Below are positions 17,139-25,995 of a stretch of DNA of 64,000 bases, piece after piece. Source of the DNA: Faecalicatena contorta (GTDB taxonomy: Bacteria; Bacillota; Clostridia; Lachnospirales; Lachnospiraceae); assembly GCF_039521745.1 (NCBI RefSeq), contig NZ_BAAACT010000175.1; one strand, written 5' to 3'. The notes below the pieces were generated by a model. It was not told the DNA's origin. It was given only the letters and a program-made list of their open reading frames with translations, and searched no databases. A program made the translations under genes and the position numbers. Position 1 is the first letter of the stretch; each line of letters starts with the position of its first letter.

Positions 17139-18419
17139 TTAAAACAGCCTGCTGCCTTCTACATATTTTGCATAGATCTCTCTGTCATCCGAGAAATAAA
17201 TCATCCGCTCCAGACGTTTTTTCACGTCCAGCGGCTGGGGATGTTCAAGCCTTATATCATCCAGCACAACCGCGTCCAGCTCATAGCCTTCTTCGAAGCT
17301 TCCAACCCTGCCGAAGAACTCTCCTCCGCCTTTTGTGGCCATAAAAAATGCCTCCTCCACAGTCAACGGCTTTAAGGAATCGTCCAGCAGCCGCCAGCGG
17401 AGCTTGGATGCCTGGATGGCGTGGGCCATAGCCGTAAAAATGCTCTCCGTAGAGCCTCCGGCCACATCGCTTCCCATCCCCACATGAAGTCCTTCAGCCA
17501 GGAACCTTCTCACGGGAGCCACACCGGAGGCAATGTTCATATTGGATTCCGGACAGTGCGCGATATATACACCGTTCTCCTTCATCCTGGCTATTTCTTT
17601 CTCATCCGAATATACGCAGTGTGCCATGATCGTCGGGCAGTCCGAACCAAAGAGGCCAAACTTATCATAAGCATCCCCATAGAACTCCGACCATGGGCAG
17701 AGCTCCTTCACCCAGGAAATCTCCCCTGGATTCTCCGATAAATGTGACTGCAGGGGAAGTTCATAGCGCATCTGGATCATTTTCAGCCGCTCCATCAGGT
17801 CATCCGTACAGCTCGGCGTAAAACGGGGAGTCAGGATCGGCCTTGTATGCTTATATTTCTTATGCAGCACATCCTTGATCCATTCCACAGTCTCCGAAGC
17901 AGAGGCCTCCGCCGACTCTTCCCGCAGGTAATCCGGACAATTCCTGTCCATATTCACCTTGCCGACCATCGTATTTAACCCAGCTTCCTCCAGCATATCC
18001 ATCAAAAGAAGGGTTGCCTCTCTGTGCACGGTGGCAAAGATACATGCTCTGGTGGTAGCGCTTCTGCGCATACGATCCACGAAAATGCGGTATGCCTTCT
18101 TCGCGTACTCCGTCTCCCGGAACTTCGCCTCCTCCGGAAATGTATTCGTTTCCAGCCACTCCAGAAGCTCCATGTCCATCCCCAGCCCCCGGTACGAATA
18201 CTGCGGTGCATGCACATGCAGGTCCACCAGCCCCGGTATAATCAGCCGGTCCTCATAATCGGTAATAGGGATTCCTCCATACACAAAAGGCAGAGTCTGG
18301 TACACCCCCTTCACCCGTCCGTTTTCACAGACCAGATAGCCGTGTTCGCATATCTCCAGTTCCTCTGCACTCCTGCTGTATACAATATTTCCTTTTAATA
18401 TAAAAATAGATTCATTCAT
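17139..18419 (-). CDS. guaD: Guanine deaminase
   Basis: A 426-residue amidohydrolase. The metal-binding pair is H68-V-H70 (LVDLHVHAPQ). The guanine-deaminase hallmark PRFTPSCTDD is present, then SHLSENPGEI, MAHCVYSD and GSDVAGGS. It deaminates guanine to xanthine and ammonia, feeding the adjacent dehydrogenase. The start is the ATG behind AAGGAGG; longer in-frame starts lack one. It heads the guaD-xdhA-xdhB-xdhC operon, with a predicted promoter at 18575-18603. Confidence 0.93.
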   Translation of the reverse strand: MNESIFILKGNIVYSRSAEELEICEHGYLVCENGRVKGVYQTLPFVYGGIPITDYEDRLIIPGLVDLHVHAPQYSYRGLGMDMELLEWLETNTFPEEAKFRETEYAKKAYRIFVDRMRRSATTRACIFATVHREATLLLMDMLEEAGLNTMVGKVNMDRNCPDYLREESAEASASETVEWIKDVLHKKYKHTRPILTPRFTPSCTDDLMERLKMIQMRYELPLQSHLSENPGEISWVKELCPWSEFYGDAYDKFGLFGSDCPTIMAHCVYSDEKEIARMKENGVYIAHCPESNMNIASGVAPVRRFLAEGLHVGMGSDVAGGSTESIFTAMAHAIQASKLRWRLLDDSLKPLTVEEAFFMATKGGGEFFGRVGSFEEGYELDAVVLDDIRLEHPQPLDVKKRLERMIYFSDDREIYAKYVEGSRLF

Positions 18420-18574
18420 CTGCTGACGCCTCCTTCCCGCATCCCTGCCGCACAAGTAACTGCAGAGATACCTCCGCAGATACTTATAGTCAACTATTCC
18501 GGTAGTTGGTAGAAACGTCCATCCGATTATGAACCTATATAAGTATTCTTTAATTTTATTATTCTATATATATA

Positions 18575-18603
18575 ATCCTAACACCTCTCAAATTTACTGT
18601 CAA
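18575..18603 (-). promoter_or_regulatory. Predicted promoter of guaD-xdhABC
   Basis: Reading leftward: TTGACA (18598-18603), a 17-bp spacer, then TAGGAT (18575-18580), in an AT-rich stretch about 155 bp upstream of the guaD start. Confidence 0.55.
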
Positions 18604-18627
18604 TACAAACTTTTTAGTTGACAAGCT

Positions 18628-18958
18628 TTAGACTTGGCGACGGATGGGGGCGCGAAATAAAGGGATCGCCGCAGGCCTGCCAAATGCACATATGCCGTTG
18701 CGAAGTGCGGACACGAACCTAAGAAATTCTAGGAAGCCGACAGCCAAAAAAGCAGGGCACAGGGCGGCACATCACGAGAAATCTTATGATTTCTCGCGCT
18801 GGGCCGCCTGATTTTGTGATTTGGTGATCACAAAATCTCCCTGCTTTTTTGGCTGTCGGCTTCCAAGAATTTCTAAGGCCCGCTTTAGCACTTCGCAACG
18901 GCATATGTGCATTTGACAGGCCTGCGGCGATCCCTTCATTTCGCTAGGTTAATCCAAT
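18628..18958. repeat. Long fold-back element A-prime
   Basis: Arms of about 120 bp: the left starts GCGAAATAAAGGGATCGCC at about 18652, and the right ends GGCGATCCCTTCATTTCGC at about 18945. Inner hairpins include CGAGAAATC/GATTTCTCG (18775-18796) and GATTTTGTGAT/ATCACAAAATC. Both arms carry the 19-mer AAATGCACATATGCCGTTG (18682-18700, and inverted at 18896-18914). That 19-mer and the flank TTAGACTTGGCGACGGATG (18628-18646) recur in the element at 35793-35898, defining a family. Confidence 0.85.
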
Positions 18959-18978
18959 CGGGAGTAAAGCGAGTCTAC

Positions 18979-19229
18979 TGGGGGGAGGCTCCGTAACGGG
19001 GGCAGCGTATTGATTCGTTTGGTGGTATAAAATAGCTCCAGTAAATAAAGAGGATAGCATCTTCTATAGATAGTAGAATTTACATGATAATCTTGCACTG
19101 TAATGGTATATACACACACTCTCTCCAGCAGCAGCGATTAAAACGGTACTATAATCACCAATAACGTACTGGGACTTACACGTTCCACCAAAAGAATTAA
19201 TACGCTGCCCCCGTTTTAGAGCCCCTCCC
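18979..19229. repeat. Spaced inverted repeat with CAGCGTATT motif (element B-prime)
   Basis: Arms of about 45 bp at 18979-19025 and 19185-19229, sharing the core ACGGGGGCAGCGTATT, enclose about 160 bp. The arrangement, a long fold-back followed by this element, repeats that at 12503-13043. The loop holds no recognisable gene. With element A-prime it fills most of the 904-bp gap between guaD and the molybdopterin-binding gene. Confidence 0.7.
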
Positions 19230-19323
19230 TGTGGGCAAGTTTTTCCCAGCGACCGGATGTACCAGCTGAAAAACCGGGAAGCCTGCCCCATCCATCGCAA
19301 GACTAAAGCTTACGAACTGATCT

Positions 19324-20340
19324 CTATTTCCCAAACCCACAGTTCGGAAATGTGCACTGCGGGCATGACAGGCACAGCCCGCCCTGCCCCAGCACCGTAA
19401 AGTCTTCTTCCGCCAGCCTTTCTCCTGCCACGATCCGCGGCAGAACCAAATCAAAGATTGTTCGCTTCGCGTACATGACGCAGCCCGGCAGCCCCATCAC
19501 GGGTACATCACCGGCATAGGCAAGCATGAACATCGCTCCCGGCAGAACCGGCGCCCCATATGTGATGACTTCATCCGCTGCATTGCGGATAGAAAGCGGG
19601 GTCCTGTCGTCCGGATCCACGCTCATGCCGCCGGTGCAGACCACCATGTCCGCCTCATGCCCGAGCCACTCCCTGACGGCTTCGGTCACCATCTCGGAAT
19701 CGTCATTACATACGGTGTTTCCAAGAACCTCAACCCCGTACTCCTCAAACTTTTCAATCACCACAGGAGTAAACTTATCCTGGATTCTCCCGTAGTACAC
19801 TTCACTTCCCGTAGTCACGATTCCCGCTTTCATCTTCCGGAAAGGCAGAATCTGGAAAATGGGTTCATCTCCGCACGCCTGCCTCACCTGCCCCATCTTC
19901 TCTTCCTCAATCACCAGAGGCACAACGCGCATGCCGGCTATCTTATCCCCTTTTCTGACCGGAAAATTCCCGTGCCGGGAAGCCACCACGATCTGCCCCA
20001 TTCCGTTGATCCGGTTCAGTTTATCACGATCCACTTTCAGAAGGCCGTCACAGACAGCTGTCAGCTCAATTTTTCCTTCCTTTACCTCCGAGGGTTCCAT
20101 ATAGCTGCCCTGGCATACCTGACGCAGGATCTCGGCGGCATCGTTCTCATGAAGCATTCCCTCCTGTTTTTCCCAGACAAACAGATTCTCCTTGCCCACG
20201 GACAGCAGCACCGGAATATCCTCCTTGGTCACGATATGCCCTTTCCGAAATACCGCATCTTTTGTAACTCCAGGGATAATCTGTGTGATATCATGGCACA
20301 GCACACATCCCTCTGCCTCTTCTGTTCTGATCAGCTTCAT
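19324..20340 (-). CDS. Molybdopterin-binding protein, MoeA/CinA-like, with Cys-rich tail
   Basis: A 338-residue protein with a C-terminal MoCF-type molybdopterin-binding domain (TTGSEVYYG, CTGGMSVDPDDRTP, GLPGCVMY). The N-terminal region (TEEAEGCVLCHDITQI) is typical of relatives encoded next to molybdenum hydroxylases. The last 16 residues hold four cysteines (CLSCPQCTFPNCGFGK) that MoeA lacks and that could bind a metal or sulfur species. It probably helps build, sort or insert the molybdenum cofactor of the adjacent xanthine dehydrogenase. It is shorter than MoeA (about 400), so it is probably a specialised paralog. Confidence 0.82.
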   Translation of the reverse strand: MKLIRTEEAEGCVLCHDITQIIPGVTKDAVFRKGHIVTKEDIPVLLSVGKENLFVWEKQEGMLHENDAAEILRQVCQGSYMEPSEVKEGKIELTAVCDGLLKVDRDKLNRINGMGQIVVASRHGNFPVRKGDKIAGMRVVPLVIEEEKMGQVRQACGDEPIFQILPFRKMKAGIVTTGSEVYYGRIQDKFTPVVIEKFEEYGVEVLGNTVCNDDSEMVTEAVREWLGHEADMVVCTGGMSVDPDDRTPLSIRNAADEVITYGAPVLPGAMFMLAYAGDVPVMGLPGCVMYAKRTIFDLVLPRIVAGERLAEEDFTVLGQGGLCLSCPQCTFPNCGFGK

Positions 20341-20379
20341 CCTGCAATTCCTCCTTATGCCTAACCGTACTTTTTATTT

Positions 20380-22308
20380 CTAAAGCGAATCCATCAGCGA
20401 AATATTTTCCAGATCCTTCAGCCACACAGCCACGCACGCGTCGCTTGGCATCCGCCAGTCTCCCCGCGGGGAAAGAGCCACGGTTCCCACCTTCGGCCCG
20501 TCCGGCAGACAAGACCGCTTGAACTGTTGGGAGAAAAATCTTCTGCAGAATGTCTCCAGCCACTTCAATATCGTAACATTGTCGTAGCTATCCTCAAAAG
20601 TTTCCACCGCCAGGCGAAAGATCTTGCTCGGCTCATAGCCAAAACGCACAAAATAATACAGGAAGAAATCATGCAGTTCATAGGGCCCTACCAGATCCTC
20701 CGTCTTCTGCGCGATATCCCCGTCCTTCGGCGGAAGCAGTTCCGGGCTCACAGGCGTATCGAGAACATCATATAATACTTCCCTTAGCTGGCCGTCTCTG
20801 GTCACGTCTGCCGCGTACTTCACAAGATGGCGCACCAGCGTCTTCGGCACGGACGCATTAACTCCATACATGGACATATGGTCTCCGTTATAAGTCGCCC
20901 ATCCCAGCGCCAGTTCCGACATATCGCCGGTTCCGATGACCATACCGCCCATCTCATTTGCAAGATCCATCAACACCTGGGTCCGCTCCCTGGCCTGCGC
21001 ATTTTCATATGTTACGCTGTGATCCTCCGGATCGTGCCCGATATCCCGGAAATGAACGCTAACCGCATCGGCAATCCGTACCTCCTGAAGCCTGGCCCCC
21101 AGCTGAACCGCCATCTTACAGGCATTCTGATAGGTTCTGTCCGTGGTTCCATAGCACGGCATTGTCACGGCGATGATCTCCTTTTTGTCTCTTCCCAGCA
21201 TTTCAAATGCCCGTGCAGTTACAAGCAGCGCAAGCGTAGAATCCAGCCCGCCGGAAATCCCCACGACAGCACATTTTGCATGGGTATGTGCCAACCGCTT
21301 CTTCAGACCCATGGACTGAATCGTCAGAATCTCATCGCACCTTCTTGCCCGCTCCTTCTCATTAGAAGGAACAAAGGGCTGCTTCGGGAAACGCCTGGTG
21401 AGAGCCGTTTTCTCTATCTCCATATAGAACGGCACCCGGATAAGGCTGCGCTCACTGTTTGTCTTAAATGTAGTATTCTTTCTCCGCTCTCCTGTCAGCC
21501 GGTGAATATCCAGCTCAGAATAGATAATATCATTGCAGTAACGCTTCGCCTCTTTTAAAACAGCCCCGTTCTCGGCAATCAGATTGTGTCCCCCGAATAC
21601 AAGGTCTGTGGTGGATTCTCCCTCCCCTGCATTGGCGTAGATATAGCCCGCGATCAGCCTGGCTGACTGTCCCTGGATCAGTTCTCTGCGGTAGCGTCCC
21701 TTTCCGATTGTCTCATCGCTGGCGGAACAGTTCACGATCACCACAGCTCCCTCCATAGCCGCCCGAATGCTCGGCGGAATCGGGGACCATACATCCTCGC
21801 AGATCTCAGCAGATACGATCAGTTCCTCCATAGTTGTTGCCTGAAATAGAATCTGAGGGCCAAAGGGAACGAGGCTCCCGTCAAACAGGATTTCTCTGGC
21901 AGTATCCGGACCGGGAGTAAACTGGCGCATCTCATAGAATTCACCGTAATTCGGCAGGAACATCTTGGTCGTCAGCCCCAGCACTTCGCCTCGGTTCAGC
22001 GCTGCTGCTACATTGTAAAGCTTTCCGTCCACACAAAGAGGAAGACCCACAAAGACCAGAATATCTTTATCTGCCGTAAATGCTGCGATTTTCAAAAGTG
22101 CAGCTTTCGCGTCCCGCAGCAGCACTTCCTGGGTAAATAAATCCCCGCATGTATATCCGGTGATGCACAGCTCCGGAAATACCAGGATCTTAGCCCGTTC
22201 CTGCACCGCTTCCTCGATTGCCTCACAGATTTTCTTCATATTATATGGCACATCTGCAACCCTGATATCCGGTGTTGCCGCTGCAACCTTCACAAATCCT
22301 TGTTTCAT
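20380..22308 (-). CDS. nadE: Glutamine-dependent NAD(+) synthetase
   Basis: A 642-residue two-domain enzyme. The N-terminal nitrilase-type glutaminase carries E46 (FPELC), K115 (TKMFLPNYGEFYE) and C170 (AEICEDVW). The C-terminal synthetase carries the pyrophosphatase loop GISGGLDSTLAL and later GTGDMSELALGW. It amidates deamido-NAD with glutamine-derived ammonia, the last step of NAD synthesis, in the cytoplasm. The length fits glutamine-dependent rather than ammonia-only forms. It lies 39 bp upstream of the molybdopterin-binding gene, on the same strand. Confidence 0.96.
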   Translation of the reverse strand: MKQGFVKVAAATPDIRVADVPYNMKKICEAIEEAVQERAKILVFPELCITGYTCGDLFTQEVLLRDAKAALLKIAAFTADKDILVFVGLPLCVDGKLYNVAAALNRGEVLGLTTKMFLPNYGEFYEMRQFTPGPDTAREILFDGSLVPFGPQILFQATTMEELIVSAEICEDVWSPIPPSIRAAMEGAVVIVNCSASDETIGKGRYRRELIQGQSARLIAGYIYANAGEGESTTDLVFGGHNLIAENGAVLKEAKRYCNDIIYSELDIHRLTGERRKNTTFKTNSERSLIRVPFYMEIEKTALTRRFPKQPFVPSNEKERARRCDEILTIQSMGLKKRLAHTHAKCAVVGISGGLDSTLALLVTARAFEMLGRDKKEIIAVTMPCYGTTDRTYQNACKMAVQLGARLQEVRIADAVSVHFRDIGHDPEDHSVTYENAQARERTQVLMDLANEMGGMVIGTGDMSELALGWATYNGDHMSMYGVNASVPKTLVRHLVKYAADVTRDGQLREVLYDVLDTPVSPELLPPKDGDIAQKTEDLVGPYELHDFFLYYFVRFGYEPSKIFRLAVETFEDSYDNVTILKWLETFCRRFFSQQFKRSCLPDGPKVGTVALSPRGDWRMPSDACVAVWLKDLENISLMDSL

Positions 22309-22352
22309 TGACTTCCTCCTTTTTTAATTCAGAGTGCTCATTCACCGCGTCT

Positions 22353-23228
22353 CTATCTGCTCTTCTTCAGCAGCTCCTTCAATTCATCCACCGTATAATT
22401 ATAAGCGGTATTGCAGAAATGGCATTTTACCTCGATATCCTTACCGTCATCAATCATGGACTGAATATCCTTTTTCCCGATGCTGATAATCGCTTTCTCA
22501 ATCCGCTCTTTGGAACAATTACAGGAAAAATGTGCCGGAAGTGTATCTACAATCTCCAGCTCCAGTCCCTCCAGAACCTGTGCCAGCATGTCCTCAGGCG
22601 TATGCCCGTTATCCAGCATCGCTGTAACGGACTGGATATTCTGAATATTCTTTTCCAAACGTTCCAGCACCTCATCCTCAATAAACGGCATTACCTGCAC
22701 GATAAATCCTCCCGCACATTTGACGGTATTGTCCTTTTCCATCAGGACTCCCAGCCCCACGGATGAGGGCACTTGTTCAGAAGTTGCAAAATAATAGGTC
22801 AGATCCTCCGCAATTTCCCCTGTCTGAAGTACAGTCTGCCCGGAATATGGCTCTTTCAGCCCCATATCTTTGATTACATTTAAAAAACCTGCCCCCAGAG
22901 CTCCTCCGACGTCCAGTTTTCCGTTTTTTGGGGGCAGAAGCACATCCGGATTATTTACATATCCTTTTACATTCCCCTGACTGTCTGCTGTCACGGTAAG
23001 TCCGCCTATGGGTCCCCCGCACTTCACCTGCAGCGTTAGAATATCGGTGGGGTTCTTCATCATGCTCCCCATCATCACGCCTCCCGTCAGAAGCCGTCCC
23101 AGCGCCGCACTCGCCACCGGACTTGTATTGTGGCGCTGTCTTGCCTGCTCCACCAGTTCTGTTGTCGATGCGGCAAATGCACGGATCTGCGCGTTCGCAG
23201 CGGTTGCTCTTACAATATAATCTTCCAT
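22353..23228 (-). CDS. hslO: Hsp33 redox-regulated chaperone
   Basis: A 291-residue Hsp33. The N-terminal chaperone fold is followed by the zinc-binding redox switch C-x-C...C-x-x-C (FSCNCSKERI and CHFCNTAYNYT). The family is activated by oxidation and unfolding to hold damaged proteins. The length and cysteine pattern are canonical, so the switch should work. The start of hslO lies 2 bp downstream of the methyltransferase stop, so the two are probably co-transcribed. Confidence 0.96.
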   Translation of the reverse strand: MEDYIVRATAANAQIRAFAASTTELVEQARQRHNTSPVASAALGRLLTGGVMMGSMMKNPTDILTLQVKCGGPIGGLTVTADSQGNVKGYVNNPDVLLPPKNGKLDVGGALGAGFLNVIKDMGLKEPYSGQTVLQTGEIAEDLTYYFATSEQVPSSVGLGVLMEKDNTVKCAGGFIVQVMPFIEDEVLERLEKNIQNIQSVTAMLDNGHTPEDMLAQVLEGLELEIVDTLPAHFSCNCSKERIEKAIISIGKKDIQSMIDDGKDIEVKCHFCNTAYNYTVDELKELLKKSR

Positions 23229-23230
23229 TC

Positions 23231-24010
23231 CTATTCTCCTGTTCTTTGTCCTTTTCCTGCAATCACATAAATTCTCTCGCTCTCAGCGTTCGGAGCCTCC
23301 TTGGTAAATGCGTCATACACAGCTAAAAACTGAAGCCCGGACGTCTTCACAAGCTCCAGCATCTCCTCCAGGGTATAGCCCCGCTGGAAATGCGTCTCCT
23401 GGTATCTCCGGTAGATCTCAGCACCACCCGTTGAGGATTCCTGATCCTTTATAAACAGGCTCAGCTCATATTCGTTGACCTGCTCCGCTTCATAATAATA
23501 ATTATCCCAGATAAAGCTGCACTCTTCCCGGTTCTCTGCAATGGTGGTATCACCCAGTACCTCCCGGTATTTATATTCTGTGTTAAAATCAAAAATAAAA
23601 ACCCCGTCCGTGTCCAGATAATTATTCACCCAAAAGAACACGCGGCGCAGCTCGTCCGGCTCCGTAATATAATTCACTGAATCACAGATACTGATAATCG
23701 CGCGAACCGTCCCATAGAGTTCAAATTCCCGCATATCCTGCTGCAGATACAGGATATCATGCCCGGACTCCACCTTCTTCTCCAAAGCAATCTCCAGCAT
23801 ATCCGCAGAGTTGTCCACTCCGATCATATCATATCCCAGATCCGCCAGCAGCTCCGTCATCGTACCCGTCCCGCAGCCCAGATCCAGCACCAGACCGTCA
23901 TTGATCCCATATTCTTTTAAAAGTCCGTGCAGAAATCCGCCCCACTCCTCATAGGGCACATCGTCCATAAATGTATCGTACACGGACGCAAAACTCGTAT
24001 AAGCCTCCAC
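23231..24010 (-). CDS. Class I SAM-dependent methyltransferase
   Basis: A 259-residue protein with the SAM-binding motif I VLDLGCGTGTMTELL followed by MIGVDNSADML, then the post-motif acidic region ILYLQQDMREF and ICDSVNYI. This is a standard Rossmann-fold methyltransferase of the UbiE/YodH-like group. The substrate cannot be inferred. It is commonly encoded next to hslO in clostridia and is co-directional here. The 192-bp gap upstream contains only a hairpin. Confidence 0.88.
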   Translation of the reverse strand: MEAYTSFASVYDTFMDDVPYEEWGGFLHGLLKEYGINDGLVLDLGCGTGTMTELLADLGYDMIGVDNSADMLEIALEKKVESGHDILYLQQDMREFELYGTVRAIISICDSVNYITEPDELRRVFFWVNNYLDTDGVFIFDFNTEYKYREVLGDTTIAENREECSFIWDNYYYEAEQVNEYELSLFIKDQESSTGGAEIYRRYQETHFQRGYTLEEMLELVKTSGLQFLAVYDAFTKEAPNAESERIYVIAGKGQRTGE

Positions 24011-24120
24011 CTGTAAGCCTCCCGATATTTTAGAAAAATCCTTTTGTCATAATTTATATAGTATATCATAAACATTCGGCACAAGACAACTGTTTCCCCT
24101 GTCTTCAGCGTGGTGTATTC

Positions 24121-24160
24121 GTTACTGTTCAGACCGTGCCGTGCACCTCGCTGCACGGCA
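24121..24160. repeat. Hairpin downstream of the GntR gene
   Basis: A stem TGCCGTGCA/TGCACGGCA with a 6-base loop (24137-24160), preceded by GTTACTGTTCAGA, which resembles half of the GTTCAG palindrome family. There is no clear T-run, so a terminator role is uncertain. Confidence 0.5.
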
Positions 24161-24202
24161 TCGGGGCAAATAAAACAGATCCGTTCCTCTGCGCCAAATC
24201 CC

Positions 24203-24874
24203 CTACACATTTTTATTCAACTCGCGGATCGACAATGCCGTCCTGTCCCAATGTTCCTTTGCAAGTACAGAAGCAAGATAACTGTCTTTCATTTCCAGCA
24301 CCTTGATCATCCTCTCATGCTCCTCCACAGATGCTTCCAGTGGCGTGTCCCGGAAGAAGCTGTATTCCAATCTCTGAATATGTATCCACAGCACATCGCA
24401 AAAATCCGTAATGTATTCATTCCCGGCTGCCTCCAATATACAGCTATGGAACGCTTTATCCGCTTTTAATATCGGCATGGGCTTTTCCTGTTCTTTAATG
24501 CACTCTTTGAACACCTCACTCAGCTTTTTGAGATGGTTTATATGGGCCGGCGTAATCTTCTCTACAGCAAGTGTGATCGCCAGCTGTTGCAGCATGGCCA
24601 TCGGCAGATACCATTTCTCAATATCGTCTTTCTCTAACTCTGTTACAATTGTCGCTTTCCCCGGGTAAGATTTCACCAATTTCTGCGCTTCCAAAAGCTG
24701 CAGCGCCTCACGTACCGGAGTCCTGCTGACTTTAAAATAATCTGCGATCTCAATATCCGAAACCTTTTCCCCAGGTTTAAACTGCCCTTCAATAATCCAG
24801 TCTTTTACGGTCTCGTATACCTTCTGTTTCGCTGATGTCCTTTCAAACGCTAACTCTTTGTTTGGCAATGGCAT
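24203..24874 (-). CDS. GntR-family regulator (FadR/FCD type)
   Basis: A 223-residue regulator. The N-terminal winged helix-turn-helix (YETVKDWIIEGQFKPGEKV, then IADYFKVSRTPVREALQLL) is typical of GntR. The all-helical C-terminal FCD domain contains the acid/histidine positions (KAFHSCILEAAGN, EEHERMIKVLE) that bind a metal and an organic acid effector. FCD regulators usually sense hydroxy or sugar acids, which fits the nearby racemase and TRAP transporter genes. The start is the ATG behind GAGAGG; an upstream in-frame ATG lacks one. Confidence 0.88.
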   Translation of the reverse strand: MPLPNKELAFERTSAKQKVYETVKDWIIEGQFKPGEKVSDIEIADYFKVSRTPVREALQLLEAQKLVKSYPGKATIVTELEKDDIEKWYLPMAMLQQLAITLAVEKITPAHINHLKKLSEVFKECIKEQEKPMPILKADKAFHSCILEAAGNEYITDFCDVLWIHIQRLEYSFFRDTPLEASVEEHERMIKVLEMKDSYLASVLAKEHWDRTALSIRELNKNV

Positions 24875-25023
24875 ACACAGCACCTCTCTTTCTTTTTCAA
24901 TCATACCAGAAATCAATTCTACATTCCAGATTTTTATATTATTTCCTCACAACGCAGGAATAACGTTGTCACTGTTCACACGCTTCGGGCGCAAACAGCA
25001 GCAAGACGTTTTCACTTCATTCG

Positions 25024-25052
25024 TTGACACCCATTACAACAAATGATAGAAT
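25024..25052 (+). promoter_or_regulatory. Predicted promoter of the RpiR-family gene
   Basis: TTGACA (25024-25029), a 17-bp spacer, then TAGAAT (25047-25052), ending 33 bp before the start codon. Confidence 0.6.
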
Positions 25053-25085
25053 CTACATATATTACACATAGGCAGGGGATATGGT

Positions 25086-25931
25086 ATGTCAAATTTTTTA
25101 CAAGCCTTAAATAATAACTATCATGATTTTACACGCTCTCAAAAAGTGATCGCAGATTATTTATCCAATAATCTAAACTCCATTGCATTCTGTACGTTAG
25201 AAGAACTTGCAGACCGCATTGGCGTCAGCACTACGACCGTCATACGTTTTTCAAGAGCGCTTGGATACACTGGTTACTCAGAAATGCAAAAGGATATTCA
25301 AAACGGATTCCAGACAAAAGTCAGCCTTCCTGAACGATTATCGCTGCATAAGGACTATCCTTCGAACACGTTATTGGCTGACTCTTTCCAAAACGATATC
25401 CAGAACATTCAGTCTACGCTGGAGGCACAGAATGTAGAAGATCTGCAAAAGGCGATCGATCTGATCTCTACCGCACCTACTGTGTATGTTTTGGGAATGA
25501 GAAGTTCCTTCTCCATATCCTACTACACAGCTTCCCGTTTAAGCGAGATTCGGGAAAATATTCATCTGATCCAATCAGTAGGAATGTTATATCCAGAAGA
25601 AATCGTAAGTGCAAAGCCAGGAGATGTCTGCGTTGCTTATCTATTTCCCCGATACTCAAAGCTAAGCACCACCGTTCTTTCATGGCTGAAAAACGAGGGG
25701 GTCACAATCATACTTTTTACCAGTCAAAACTATAGCGCTGTCCAGGGATATGGCGATGTCATCCTGCCTTGTTCCATTTCCAGCCTTTCCTACAAGAATT
25801 CTTACGCGGCGCCTATGAGCCTTTCCAATTACCTCATTGCCGCTATCGCTCAGAAGAACTATGCGGAATCTCAAAGAGTTCTCGAACGGACAGAAGCTAT
25901 TCTAAACCAAGGATTTTACCTGGGGTTATAA
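25086..25931 (+). CDS. RpiR/MurR-family transcriptional regulator
   Basis: A 281-residue regulator with an N-terminal RpiR-type helix-turn-helix (FCTLEELADRIGVSTTTVIR, then FSRALGYTGYSEM). A SIS phosphosugar-binding domain spans about residues 110-240 (VYVLGMRSSFSISYYTASRL). Such proteins sense a phosphorylated sugar or sugar acid. Its position beside the larA-TRAP operon suggests it senses an intermediate such as a phosphoglycerate-like product of the kinase further right; that is inference. It converges with larA and shares a bidirectional terminator with it. Confidence 0.9.
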   Translation: MSNFLQALNNNYHDFTRSQKVIADYLSNNLNSIAFCTLEELADRIGVSTTTVIRFSRALGYTGYSEMQKDIQNGFQTKVSLPERLSLHKDYPSNTLLADSFQNDIQNIQSTLEAQNVEDLQKAIDLISTAPTVYVLGMRSSFSISYYTASRLSEIRENIHLIQSVGMLYPEEIVSAKPGDVCVAYLFPRYSKLSTTVLSWLKNEGVTIILFTSQNYSAVQGYGDVILPCSISSLSYKNSYAAPMSLSNYLIAAIAQKNYAESQRVLERTEAILNQGFYLGL

Positions 25932-25980
25932 AAACGCTGCAGTTCCTGGAATATTTTTATTCCAAGCACTGCAGCGTTTA
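25931..25980. terminator. Bidirectional terminator between the RpiR gene and larA
   Basis: A stem AAACGCTGCAGT (25932-25943) pairs with ACTGCAGCGTTT (25968-25979), with an inner TGGAATA/TATTCCA extension. A-rich and T-rich flanks suit termination from both converging genes. Confidence 0.85.
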
Positions 25981-25995
25981 AAATAGAATGAATCC

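Noticed and set aside
24917..25023. Promoter for the GntR-family gene
   Set aside because: Several AT-rich hexamers exist, but none has both boxes at acceptable spacing, so none is reported.
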